NCBI GenBank assembly: GCA_032251335.1
Contig: JAVVDW010000003.1
Location: 122,188-186,187 of the forward strand
DNA: 64,000 nucleotides
Direction of reading: 5' to 3'
Origin: UM-FILTER-40-17 sp032251335
Lineage (GTDB): Bacteria > Bacteroidota > Bacteroidia > Flavobacteriales > Flavobacteriaceae
A program made the translations under genes and the position numbers. A model generated the notes under the pieces. That model saw nothing but the letters and a program-made list of their open reading frames with translations. It did not search any database and was not told the DNA's origin. Of this stretch, positions 31,892-40,851 are shown piece by piece; position 1 is the first letter of the stretch, and every line of letters begins with the position of its first letter.

Positions 31892-34723
31892 TTAAAAGCT
31901 CAATATGTAGTCTGTGAGGTTTTCTTCGTGTGTTAGCCCCAGTTTTTGGCGTAAGCGGTATCTTTTGATTTCAACACTTCTAATGGAGATGTTGAGCAAA
32001 GGTGCAATTTCTTTCGAGGAAAGATTTAATCGCAAATAGGCACAAAGTCTAAGATCGTTGTTGGTAAGTGACTGGTGTTTTTCTTTAAGTCTGTTTAAAA
32101 ACTCTTTATCTGCTTTGTTGAAAGCGTCTTCAAACAATTTCCAATCACTGCTTTCATCTCGGTTGTTTTCAATAAAATCGAGTAGTGATTTTACTTCATT
32201 TTGATTCTTAACTTTTTTAATCTCTTTCTTAATGTTGTTAAGCAATTCATTTTTCTGGATCAAATTGGAAGTGGTGGACTCAAGTTCTTGATTTTTCTTC
32301 TCAATCAGTAAATTAAGTTGGTCATTTTTGAGCCGAATGATTTGCTCTTGGTTTATTCTTTCGAGTTCCGCTACTTGTTTTTGCTGCTCGGTGAGTAAGT
32401 GGCGTTGTTTTTTGTGATAATATCTTCTATAGGTGATGTGAATAAGATAAATGACGAAAATGGTCAAAAGCGCATAAAGCAAAATCATTTTACTAGACCA
32501 ATACCATGGTTTTTGGACTTCAAAATTGATAACTACTGTATTTGATGACAATTTATCGGCTCTTTTGGCCCTGACTTGTAGGGTGTAATTGCCCCAATCG
32601 AGAAAAATAAAGCCTATTTTTGATTCTTGTGACCAATCAGACCACTGTTCGTCTGATCCTGAAAGCTTGTATTGATAAAGGGTTGGATTGGTTATGTCGA
32701 GGTTTTGGGTGCTAAAATCAAATCGGAGTTCTCTAAAATCATAAGGAACTTGGAAAGATTTGTTTACAGGATGATGTGTGTTAACATCTTTCTTGCTGAT
32801 GTGCGAAATGCTATTGAGATACAACTGAAAATCTGGAATTTCTGTCGGATCTGTTTGCAAGATGATATACCCGGTTGTGTTGCCTATCAGATATTTACCC
32901 TCGCTGAGTTTGGTCACGTTTTCATAACCGACCATCGTTTTGCGCTTGTGTTGCGGAAGAATCAATTTGCTTATATCTATTAAGCCGGTCAACATATTTT
33001 TTCTACCAATCGCTATATTGTTTTTATTGAATAACCATAGCTCCTCATTGTCTATGTTGCTCAACTTTCCCGATAGGTACGCAGTGGAATCCGTCATTTG
33101 GCTCTTGGTCTCGTCTCTTTCAAAGGCCTTTGAGTTATAGTTATACACATACAAGCCACTTACATCTGCATAGACAATCTTTTCTCTAAATTTAATTATA
33201 CTCGAGTTTTTCTGAGGCCTGTTGCTAAAATTGTTGGGAATTTCTTCAAGGCTTGTAAACTCTGTATCTACTTTTAATTGGTGTATTCCTTTGTACTCGT
33301 GGTTTACCCAAATATTGTTGGAAGCATCTACAGCCAAGCTGCGCGATGAAATGTCAAAACCTTCTAATTTATTAAAGACCCAACCATCTTGCGACCTGCG
33401 GAGCATCCCCAGACCTTTGTACATGCCCAGTAAAATTTTGTCATCTTGATTTGGTATTTTTTGAAAAGTCCAAACACCGTCATCACTAAAAATCAAATCT
33501 GCCTTGTCATTGGTAATTGAATATATTCCGAAGTTGTGAGCACAAAACAGCTTGTTGTCAAATTCGAACAACTCCCAAACTTGCCCTTTTGTGTTTTGAA
33601 TGAGTTGAAACGAATCGTTGCTGTCCAAAGCGCGCCAATACAGTCCTTGATTGGTGCCTAAATAGAGCTTGTTTTTAAAAATTGTGGACGAATACACAGT
33701 TCCCAAAAAACCGTCGATATCTTGGAAAAGCTTGATTTTTGACTCATAGTTAATCACATTGATGCCAATGTCCAAACCCAGCCAAATATTGCTTCTTTGG
33801 TCTTCAAAAATAGACAGCACCGTATTGTTTGACAATCCCTTTTGGTTGGAAAAAGTCTCTACCACTTTGCCTTGTTTGTCGAGCATGAGGAATCCGTTTG
33901 CAATAAGTCCTAGGGCAATATTTCCGTTAGAAAGCAGGTGGCTTGTATAGATAGTTGTTTGGCTGAGCAAAGCGTCGGCAGGCACATTTTTTTTAATCAA
34001 GCCTTGGGCATTGTAGGTATAAAAACCGCTCTTTTTAGTTAAGATAAGCCACGCTCCGTCTAGGTAAAAAATATTTTCAATGCGGTCATCTCCTTCAAGC
34101 GGAACCGTAACTACATATTTAGAAATACCGTTTTCAATATTAAAAATTTGTCCCTCTGTGGTATGATAAAACAATCCACCGTTTACCAAAACCGACTTTT
34201 CAATTATGCCTGCTGCCTTAATAATTTTAAATTCTTTACTCGTGGTGTTGTAGATAAAAATTTGATTTAACGATTGAAAAATAACAAGGTCTTTGAAGGC
34301 GTGTATTTTCCAAAATTGCTCATCCTCCACAATGTTTTGACGAACCACATCGGACAGATTGTTGTAGGTCAATTTTCCGTAAGCATCTGTTTCCCAATAT
34401 CCAAATTCCATATAATAACCCGTGTAGATGAGATTCCCGACTGCTTTCACAGAACGCATAATGGTTTGGTTTGGCGTAGGATACGTTTGCCAATCTACCC
34501 CATTAAATGCCAATAAACCGTAGTTGTTTGCCACGTAAATATATCCCCTTGCGTCCTGCGTGATATCCCAATTCTGCGTTTCTGCTTTGTAGGATTCCGG
34601 ATTGTAACTTATAATGTTTGGGATTTCTTGAGCAAAACCGGAAAAACTCAGAGCAAAAAGCAACGACGACGTTCTTAAAAGTTGACGGCAAATCCGGAAA
34701 ATGTCAAGAATATATAGGTGCAT
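31892..34723 (-). CDS. propeller-sensor LuxR-type regulator of the glucan locus
   Basis: A 943-residue membrane sensor-regulator. A signal or anchor sequence is followed by a periplasmic two-component-regulator-like beta propeller (TQDARGYIYVANNYGLLAFNG, FEDQRSNIWLGLDIGINVI), a Y_Y_Y domain (LSGSDEQWSDWSQESKIGFIFLDWGNYTLQVRA), a transmembrane helix (MILLYALLTIFVIYLIHITY), a coiled coil and a C-terminal LuxR-type helix-turn-helix (LSSKEIAPLLNISIRSVEIKRYRLRQKLG). There is no histidine kinase, so it should act directly as a one-component membrane-bound regulator. I place the start at 34723 (MHLYILDIF). Its gene precedes susC, so it probably senses glucan oligosaccharides and controls this locus. 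Confidence 0.88.
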   Translation of the reverse strand: MHLYILDIFRICRQLLRTSSLLFALSFSGFAQEIPNIISYNPESYKAETQNWDITQDARGYIYVANNYGLLAFNGVDWQTYPTPNQTIMRSVKAVGNLIYTGYYMEFGYWETDAYGKLTYNNLSDVVRQNIVEDEQFWKIHAFKDLVIFQSLNQIFIYNTTSKEFKIIKAAGIIEKSVLVNGGLFYHTTEGQIFNIENGISKYVVTVPLEGDDRIENIFYLDGAWLILTKKSGFYTYNAQGLIKKNVPADALLSQTTIYTSHLLSNGNIALGLIANGFLMLDKQGKVVETFSNQKGLSNNTVLSIFEDQRSNIWLGLDIGINVINYESKIKLFQDIDGFLGTVYSSTIFKNKLYLGTNQGLYWRALDSNDSFQLIQNTKGQVWELFEFDNKLFCAHNFGIYSITNDKADLIFSDDGVWTFQKIPNQDDKILLGMYKGLGMLRRSQDGWVFNKLEGFDISSRSLAVDASNNIWVNHEYKGIHQLKVDTEFTSLEEIPNNFSNRPQKNSSIIKFREKIVYADVSGLYVYNYNSKAFERDETKSQMTDSTAYLSGKLSNIDNEELWLFNKNNIAIGRKNMLTGLIDISKLILPQHKRKTMVGYENVTKLSEGKYLIGNTTGYIILQTDPTEIPDFQLYLNSISHISKKDVNTHHPVNKSFQVPYDFRELRFDFSTQNLDITNPTLYQYKLSGSDEQWSDWSQESKIGFIFLDWGNYTLQVRAKRADKLSSNTVVINFEVQKPWYWSSKMILLYALLTIFVIYLIHITYRRYYHKKQRHLLTEQQKQVAELERINQEQIIRLKNDQLNLLIEKKNQELESTTSNLIQKNELLNNIKKEIKKVKNQNEVKSLLDFIENNRDESSDWKLFEDAFNKADKEFLNRLKEKHQSLTNNDLRLCAYLRLNLSSKEIAPLLNISIRSVEIKRYRLRQKLGLTHEENLTDYILSF

Positions 34724-35028
34724 CAATACTAACTGATTTAATGGAACTATTTTCTTGTAAATATAGCAAAAAATGAGGCTTGGCACCTCGTTTCAATTTT
34801 TGAAACTAATTTGTATAAGTAATTTTTAGTTTTTTACCAATAGAACAAATTGAGGCACGAAAAAAGCAAAGTCTCACCCAAAAACCATGAGGCAAATTTA
34901 TATTTGAATGTGTCTTAGCATTTCGGTAAAAAATTATTGTTCTGGTGTGCTGCGAAGTTGTCTCTGCAATCCTTACGGCTAAAGCGTTTTAAAATAAACG
35001 TATTGAAAACCAGGTTTATATAATTTCA

Positions 35029-35871
35029 TTAAAGCGGAATAAAAGTAAGTTCGACAAAAACTGGCAAGTGATCGGATGGATATTTGGCATCTTTAGAATC
35101 GCTCAGCACAGCGTATTTATGTACCACAAAAGATTCGTATTGCGAGATAAATATATAGTCTATCCGACGTGTCACAGCTTCTTGGTGGTTGAATCCGTTA
35201 AATGTACCCACGGGCCCAAAAGGTGGATTTTTAGACACAGACCTGGTGTCATACATGACTTTACTCAAGTTGACAATCCACTCAGACTCGGGTTCAGAGT
35301 TCAAATCGCCCATAAAAATTACCGGATAATTGGGTCTGTTGAGGGCTTCCATTTTTGCCAATATCAATGCGATGCTTTTGGTTCGCGCGGTTTCCCCCAC
35401 ATGATCCAAATGGGTATTGAATACCCAAAAACGCCTACCGCTTTCTTTGTCAGACAACAATGCGTAGGTACAAACCCGGTTGAGTGCTGCATCCCATCCT
35501 TTTGATATTTTATTTGGGGTTTCAGACAGCCAAAACGTATTGTTTTCCAGCAATTTGTACCGGTCTGTTTTAAAGAAAATATTGGAAGATTCTCCCTTTC
35601 CTTCGCCATCTCTGCCCACACCCACTTGGCTGTATTGTGGCAAAGCCGACTCCAAGTCTGCAACCTGATGTGGCAAGGCTTCTTGAATACCTAAAATATC
35701 CGGTTCGTAAAATTGAATTTGAGAAGCAAAATAATCTTTTCGCAAAGGCCAAGCGTTTTCAGCATCCGAGGCAACATCTAACCGGATGTTGTAAGTCATC
35801 ACTTTAAATTGTTGGCCATGCATGGCAGATGTTGTAAAATAGACAATCAAACAAACAAATAAGTATCTCAT
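35029..35871 (-). CDS. secreted endonuclease/exonuclease/phosphatase family protein
   Basis: A 280-residue exported protein (signal MRYLFVCLIVYFTTSAMHGQ) of the EEP (DNase I-like) superfamily. Metal and catalytic segments are VMTYNIRLD, ILGIQEALPHQ, FNTHLDHVGETART, IFMGDLNSEPES and PSDHLPVFVEL. The family contains nucleases, sphingomyelinases and inositol phosphatases, so the substrate is open; an extracellular phosphodiesterase is the safest reading. It begins 2 bases after the stop of the GH16 gene, so both are in one operon. The 242-base region between it and the regulator gene shows no gene or clear terminator. Confidence 0.85.
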   Translation of the reverse strand: MRYLFVCLIVYFTTSAMHGQQFKVMTYNIRLDVASDAENAWPLRKDYFASQIQFYEPDILGIQEALPHQVADLESALPQYSQVGVGRDGEGKGESSNIFFKTDRYKLLENNTFWLSETPNKISKGWDAALNRVCTYALLSDKESGRRFWVFNTHLDHVGETARTKSIALILAKMEALNRPNYPVIFMGDLNSEPESEWIVNLSKVMYDTRSVSKNPPFGPVGTFNGFNHQEAVTRRIDYIFISQYESFVVHKYAVLSDSKDAKYPSDHLPVFVELTFIPL

Positions 35872-35873
35872 AT

Positions 35874-36698
35874 TTAGGGTTTTTGATAAACACGTATATA
35901 GTCGATTAACATTTTTTGCGGAAAAATATCAGTATTTACACCTTCTTTTCCGCCCAAAGAGCCGCCAACAGCCAAGTTAATTTTCAAATGAAAAGGCTGG
36001 TCAAAAGGCCAAGATGATTTCTTTTTTAAGTCTTTTTTTCGCACTTCAAAAACCCTTTTTCCATCCTGTAAAAATATCAATTTTTTAGGTGTCCATAACA
36101 AGCCAAACAGGTAAAAATCTGTGTGTGGTTTGGATATTTTGCTCTGCCCCACTCGCGTTGCGTAACTGCGGTGTCCTACAGTGCCTACATGAATGGCATG
36201 AATCGCCCGATTCTCGTTATAACCTACGTATTCAACAATGTCAATTTCACCTTTATCCTTGTGTGCAGCCGTGTGATATGAATCGTTGATCATCCAAACA
36301 GCCGGCCACAAGCCTTTTCCTTGTGGAAATTTCATGCGAAACTCAAAATAACCGTATTGCCATTGTAAACGGTTTTGCGTGGTGATGCTTCCCGAAGTGT
36401 AAGTTGTATTCACAGATTTTCCGTGTTTACCCTTCGAAGTTTGGCCTCGGTGGGCTTCCAGCACAAGGTATCCATCTTCTAACCTCACATTTTTGAGGTC
36501 GTCAGTATAGGTTTGAAGTTCATTGTTGCGTTGGTAACCCAATTCGTAATCCCAATAGGTCGGATCCGGCTTTGTGCCGGAATCAAATTCGTCTGACCAA
36601 ACCAAATTTTCTGCTACAGCCATTTGCTTGTAACTGTTGCAACTTGAGAAAAAGGCACATAAAACGAAGAGGCCTGTAAATGAAGCAAAACGCATCAT
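35874..36698 (-). CDS. GH16 family glucanase lipoprotein, single-domain
   Basis: A 274-residue lipoprotein (lipobox FFSSC, Cys20) consisting of one GH16 domain. Markers are LVWSDEFDSGTKPDPTYW, NELQTYTDDLKNV, the catalytic GEIDIVEYVG with Glu151, Asp153 and Glu156, and the C-terminal IDYIRVYQKP. It should cleave internal bonds of a beta-glucan or related polymer; the loops differ enough from the other two GH16 domains that specificity may differ (for example laminarin versus mixed-linkage glucan). It heads a two-gene operon with the EEP protein, upstream of the main glucan locus, and starts 12 bases after the end of the ybbP-like gene. Confidence 0.92.
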   Translation of the reverse strand: MMRFASFTGLFVLCAFFSSCNSYKQMAVAENLVWSDEFDSGTKPDPTYWDYELGYQRNNELQTYTDDLKNVRLEDGYLVLEAHRGQTSKGKHGKSVNTTYTSGSITTQNRLQWQYGYFEFRMKFPQGKGLWPAVWMINDSYHTAAHKDKGEIDIVEYVGYNENRAIHAIHVGTVGHRSYATRVGQSKISKPHTDFYLFGLLWTPKKLIFLQDGKRVFEVRKKDLKKKSSWPFDQPFHLKINLAVGGSLGGKEGVNTDIFPQKMLIDYIRVYQKP

Positions 36699-36710
36699 AA
36701 AATATGTGAT

Positions 36711-39263
36711 TTATACATTAACTTCTTTTCGAAGCACAGAAAGTGGCGGACTTTTAATGACAGCGAAACTGTTGGTCAACCCGACAAAAATAACCAGCAA
36801 CACTATACCCGGAATCAATACTAAAAATGGAACCCAAGAAGGAATAAAAGGTGCATCAAACAGCCAAATGGCCATCACTTGACTCGAAATGAGCGACAAA
36901 ATTACACCTGTAAAACCGCCTAACAATCCGAGAAATCCGTATTCGAACATCACAATTTTAAAAATCTGGTTGCCTTTAGCACCGAGCGTTCGCAACAGCA
37001 CGTTTTCTTTGATTCGCTGATATTTACTCGTTTTGAGTGCGCCCAGCAAAACAATGAGACCGGTCAAAATACTGAAAAATGCCATAAAATTGATGAGCCA
37101 AGCTATTTTACTGAGCAAACTTTCCACCAAGGCAAGTACTTGCCTGAGGTCAATCACAGATATATTGGGCAAATCTCGCACCAAATCCTGTTGTACAGCT
37201 GCGGATGCCGCTTCGTTAGGCACATGGGTGGAAAGTACCCAAAACTGAGGTGCATTTTCCAAAATCCCCTTTGGGAAGAGCACGGTGAAATTGAGCTGAA
37301 CGCGTCCCCAATCTACTGCGCGGATGCTAGACACTTGTGTTTTCATCAGCACGCCCTGCACGTTAAAAGTCAAGGTGTCGCCCACGGTCAAGTCTGCATC
37401 GCGGGCAAGGTTGTCGCTTACAGAAATAGGAATAATCCCCTTGTTTTGATCAACTTGACCTATCCATTTGCCCTGTTGTATTTCTTCCGAAGCAATGAGA
37501 CTGTCTCGATAGGTCACCCGAAACTCGTGGTTTAAAATCCACCGATTGATGCGTGAAGTAGAATCTTTCCTAATGGTGTTGGTCAAAATTCCTTTAATGG
37601 CATGCAGCCTCATGGTAACTATAGGCACTTCGTCAGTCAAATCCAGTTCAGCATTTGTCAAAATTTGTTTGACCGCCTGCCTTTGATCCGATTGCACATC
37701 GAGCAGAATCAAATTGGGATTATTGGCTTGGGCATCCATTTCAGCCTGAGCCAACAACAAATCTTTGGTAAAATACAGCGTGCTGATCAAAAACGTGCCG
37801 ATACCAATGGCTAAAACTAATATAAGCGTTTGATTTTGTGGTCTAAACAAGTTTTTGACACCTTGCCTCGCGGGAAAATGCCAACCGACAGGAAAATATT
37901 TTTTTATTAATTTGATAAACAGTGATGCCACTGCGGCCAATATCAAAAAAGTAAGAGCAATGCCGAGTACAAAGCTGAGAGCGTACAGTGGATTTCGCAA
38001 AACCCAAAGCGCAAAAAGAAAAATAAAAAGAATGATGGCTGCCGAAGCAAACAGTTGAGATTTGGATTTTCTCTTTGTCTGATTTCCTTCAACCCTAAGC
38101 GCTTGCAGTGGAGAGATATGCAAAGTGCCCAGTAACGGATTTAAAGAAAACAATACTGACATCACCACGCCCAAAAGCAATCCCACAAAGAGCACAGTAG
38201 GAAAAACAGCTACCTCAAACGACACCGGTATCAAATCGCCGAGCAGGTAGGGGAAAAACTGTTGCAACAACACGCCGGCAAAAGTTCCCAACAAACCTCC
38301 CAAAAAGCCAATAGCTATGACTTGCAAGAGATATATGAGGAAAACCTGACGATTGTCGGCGCCCAAACACTTTAACACGGCAATGGATTGAACTTTTTCT
38401 TTGATATAAATTTGAACGGAGCTGGCAATACCCACACAGCCAAGTAGCAAAGCTATAAAAGCAACCAAGTTTAGAAACTTGCCAAAATTGTCATACCTAC
38501 GCCCCAATCGTTGACTGGTCGATAGATGTGTGTCTAAGTCGGCATCTTCTGCATCTAAGACTTTACCTATACTCTCGTCTAATTTTTCCAAATCTGTATT
38601 TGGATCCAAAAAATAAAAATCATAATTAACCCGACTACCGGTTTGCACCAATGCTGTTTTTTCAATAAAGTGGTATGGAATGATGACGGGCGGTGCAATA
38701 GAACTAAAAACCGCATTACTGCCCGGAATCGATTTTAAGGAGGCCAAAATAGGAAGCGTGACCTTGCCGAGCCTGATACTATCGCCGGGGTTTAAACCCA
38801 ACTGCATCATCACTGTGGCATCTACCAAGGCCGCATTTTTGAGCTGATAAGCTGCATTTGGCGGGTTGGTTTCCAACATTCCATAAAATGGAAATTCGCC
38901 TTCTATACCTCTCACCTGAACCAACTTGGTTGCCTCAGTACCCGAAAAAGCAGCCATAGATGGAAAAGAAATTTCACGAGATTGATAGCCCCCCAATGAA
39001 TCCATCAATTTGGATACGGTCTCTTTGGGCGGATGGTTGCTGTCTATTTTATAATCGGCTCCCATCAAAGCTTTTGATTGCAAAGCCATATTCTGCCTGA
39101 GGTTTTCTCCAAAAGACTGAATGGCCACCACCGCCGCAATGCCAAAAACTATAGACGCAACAAACAACAAAAGTCTTTTGCTACTGGCTTTACCGTCTCG
39201 CCAAGCCATTTTTAGTAGCCAACGCCAGGCTGTTGAATGGCTCCGGGCATGCAAATCTTTCAT
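36711..39263 (-). CDS. ybbP: FtsX-type ABC permease, YbbP-like
   Basis: An 850-residue inner-membrane protein with two FtsX-like permease modules: an N-terminal helix and large periplasmic domain, three helices around 270-390 (FIALLLGCVGIASSVQIYIKEKVQSI), extra helices, a second periplasmic domain and a final three-helix block (FMAFFSILTGLIVLLGALKTSK). This double layout is that of YbbP. It overlaps the ATPase gene by 4 bases (ATGA), so the pair is translationally coupled. The divergent neighbour is tesA, as in Proteobacteria. Mechanical or lipid-related transport in the envelope is plausible; the substrate is unknown. Confidence 0.85.
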   Translation of the reverse strand: MKDLHARSHSTAWRWLLKMAWRDGKASSKRLLLFVASIVFGIAAVVAIQSFGENLRQNMALQSKALMGADYKIDSNHPPKETVSKLMDSLGGYQSREISFPSMAAFSGTEATKLVQVRGIEGEFPFYGMLETNPPNAAYQLKNAALVDATVMMQLGLNPGDSIRLGKVTLPILASLKSIPGSNAVFSSIAPPVIIPYHFIEKTALVQTGSRVNYDFYFLDPNTDLEKLDESIGKVLDAEDADLDTHLSTSQRLGRRYDNFGKFLNLVAFIALLLGCVGIASSVQIYIKEKVQSIAVLKCLGADNRQVFLIYLLQVIAIGFLGGLLGTFAGVLLQQFFPYLLGDLIPVSFEVAVFPTVLFVGLLLGVVMSVLFSLNPLLGTLHISPLQALRVEGNQTKRKSKSQLFASAAIILFIFLFALWVLRNPLYALSFVLGIALTFLILAAVASLFIKLIKKYFPVGWHFPARQGVKNLFRPQNQTLILVLAIGIGTFLISTLYFTKDLLLAQAEMDAQANNPNLILLDVQSDQRQAVKQILTNAELDLTDEVPIVTMRLHAIKGILTNTIRKDSTSRINRWILNHEFRVTYRDSLIASEEIQQGKWIGQVDQNKGIIPISVSDNLARDADLTVGDTLTFNVQGVLMKTQVSSIRAVDWGRVQLNFTVLFPKGILENAPQFWVLSTHVPNEAASAAVQQDLVRDLPNISVIDLRQVLALVESLLSKIAWLINFMAFFSILTGLIVLLGALKTSKYQRIKENVLLRTLGAKGNQIFKIVMFEYGFLGLLGGFTGVILSLISSQVMAIWLFDAPFIPSWVPFLVLIPGIVLLVIFVGLTNSFAVIKSPPLSVLRKEVNV

Positions 39264-39949
39264 AAAGACATGCGTTTTTCATGTTCCACAATACGTCCGC
39301 CTTTGAGTTTGAGAATGTTTTGGGTTTGCTGGGCAAGTTCCAAATCGTGCGTAACGATGACCAAAGTAGTACCGCGTTCTTTGTTGAGATCGAAGAGCAG
39401 TTTTACGATTTTCTCTCCGGTGGCCGTATCCAAATTTCCGGTAGGCTCATCCGCAAAGAGAATTTCCGGATTGTTGGAAAACGCTCTTGCCACGGCCACG
39501 CGCTGCTGTTCACCACCCGAAAGTTGTGATGGATAGTGGTGTATGCGATCTTGAAGGCCTACTTTCCCCAGCAGTTCTGTTGCCACTTCCAAGGCGTTTT
39601 TGTCTCCTTGCAATTCTAAGGGAACTGCCACATTTTCGAGTGCGGTCAATGTAGGGAGCAATTGAAAATTTTGAAAAACAAAACCCACTTTTTGATTTCT
39701 GAGCTTGGCCAACTCATCTTCGCTAAGCCCGCTGAGGGGTACATTGCAAAGGGTAATTTCTCCGGTATCACAGCTGTCAAGGCCCGCGCACAGACCCAAT
39801 AATGTAGTCTTTCCACTGCCCGAAGGGCCGACGATTGCAAAGGTTTCGCGTGCTTCTATATCGAAGTTAATTTCTTGTAGTACTGTAAGTTGATTAGATC
39901 CGCTACTGTAGGTTTTCTTTAAGTTGCGAACGTTTAATATCTTTGACAT
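39260..39949 (-). CDS. ybbA: ABC transporter ATPase, YbbA/LolD-like
   Basis: A 229-residue ABC ATPase of the LolD/MacB/YbbA group. It has Walker A GPSGSGKTTLLG, Q-loop VFQNFQLLPTLTALEN, signature LSGGEQQRVAVARA, Walker B ILFADEPTGNLD and the switch histidine in VIVTHDLEL. The ATG at 39949 begins directly with the first strand (MSKILNVRNLKKTY); a longer frame up to 40021 would run into the tesA start region. It is coupled by a 4-base overlap to the FtsX-type permease. The two should form one complex at the inner membrane. Confidence 0.92.
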   Translation of the reverse strand: MSKILNVRNLKKTYSSGSNQLTVLQEINFDIEARETFAIVGPSGSGKTTLLGLCAGLDSCDTGEITLCNVPLSGLSEDELAKLRNQKVGFVFQNFQLLPTLTALENVAVPLELQGDKNALEVATELLGKVGLQDRIHHYPSQLSGGEQQRVAVARAFSNNPEILFADEPTGNLDTATGEKIVKLLFDLNKERGTTLVIVTHDLELAQQTQNILKLKGGRIVEHEKRMSL

Positions 39950-40022
39950 GAAGAGAAGAAAAAGTTTAGTATTTGTAAGACATCCAAGATATAGAAATTC
40001 GGACAATTTAAGCACACACATT

Positions 40023-40706
40023 ATGAAAAACTTAGGGATTTTTACTTTTTTATCAGTTTGTTTGCTGATGGTTTCTTGTAAAGAAAATGCTCAAAATCTA
40101 CCCGAAAAAGTAGTAGATCAGACTACTGATGAAGTTGAAAAATCGCCTACAGAAAAGACTATTTTATTTTTTGGCACCAGCCTGACGGCCGGATTAGGAT
40201 TGGACCTCAGCGAGGCCTATCCGGCAATCATCCAACAAAAGATAGACTCGTTGGATCTAAATTTCACCGTTGTGAATGCCGGCTTGAGTGGTGATACCTC
40301 GGCAAGTGGCCTCAGTAGAATTGGGTGGGTTTTTAGTCAAGATATAGATGTACTCGTCTTAGAAATGGGTGCCAATGATGGGTTGAGGGGTATTCCTCTT
40401 GATGAAACCGAGCGAAATCTGCAGGAAATCATCGATTTTGTCAGAAATAAAAATCCCGAGGTAGCAATTGTTTTGGCCGGGATGCAGATGCCGCCAAATA
40501 TGGGTCCAGATTACACAAGCACTTTTAAAGACCTCTTCCCCAAATTGGCTAAAAAAAACCAGTTGCAACTCGTGCCTTTTCTATTGGATGGTGTTGGCGG
40601 TATTCCGGTACTCAACCAAGCCGACGGTATCCATCCAACGGCAGCGGGTCAGAAAATTTTGGCACAAAATGTTTGGGCGGTACTCAAATCTGTGATTATC
40701 CAGTAA
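40023..40706 (+). CDS. tesA: arylesterase/thioesterase I, TesA-like lipoprotein
   Basis: A 227-residue SGNH hydrolase with a lipoprotein signal (LLMVSC, Cys19). Block I is FFGTSLTAGLGLDLSEAYP with Ser53, block II NAGLSGDTSASGL, block III GANDGLRG and block V DGIHPTAAG with the catalytic histidine. It hydrolyses acyl esters or thioesters in the periplasm. The ATG at 40023 opens the signal peptide; the in-frame ATG at 39924 would read back over the ATPase gene start. It is divergent from the YbbA/YbbP-like pair with only 73 bases between the starts, so the promoters must share this space. Confidence 0.92.
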   Translation: MKNLGIFTFLSVCLLMVSCKENAQNLPEKVVDQTTDEVEKSPTEKTILFFGTSLTAGLGLDLSEAYPAIIQQKIDSLDLNFTVVNAGLSGDTSASGLSRIGWVFSQDIDVLVLEMGANDGLRGIPLDETERNLQEIIDFVRNKNPEVAIVLAGMQMPPNMGPDYTSTFKDLFPKLAKKNQLQLVPFLLDGVGGIPVLNQADGIHPTAAGQKILAQNVWAVLKSVIIQ

Positions 40707-40851
40707 TTTTTTGAAAATGTTTGGCGGTACAGATATTAGGTGGAATAAAAGGACTCATTGCTTTTGGTTTAGCAAAATATAAAATTGTTTTCATTTCGCT
40801 AGCCCACGGTTAAAACTGCGGCATCACAAAGCTTAATGACCGATTACCTAC

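Noticed and set aside
31892..34786. Hybrid two-component system (histidine kinase)
   Set aside because: Propeller and Y_Y_Y domains suggested it, but no kinase core is present; after the coiled coil comes a LuxR-type DNA-binding domain.
35029..35871. Defence nuclease
   Set aside because: The protein has an export signal and lies in an operon with a GH16 enzyme; no other defence genes are nearby.
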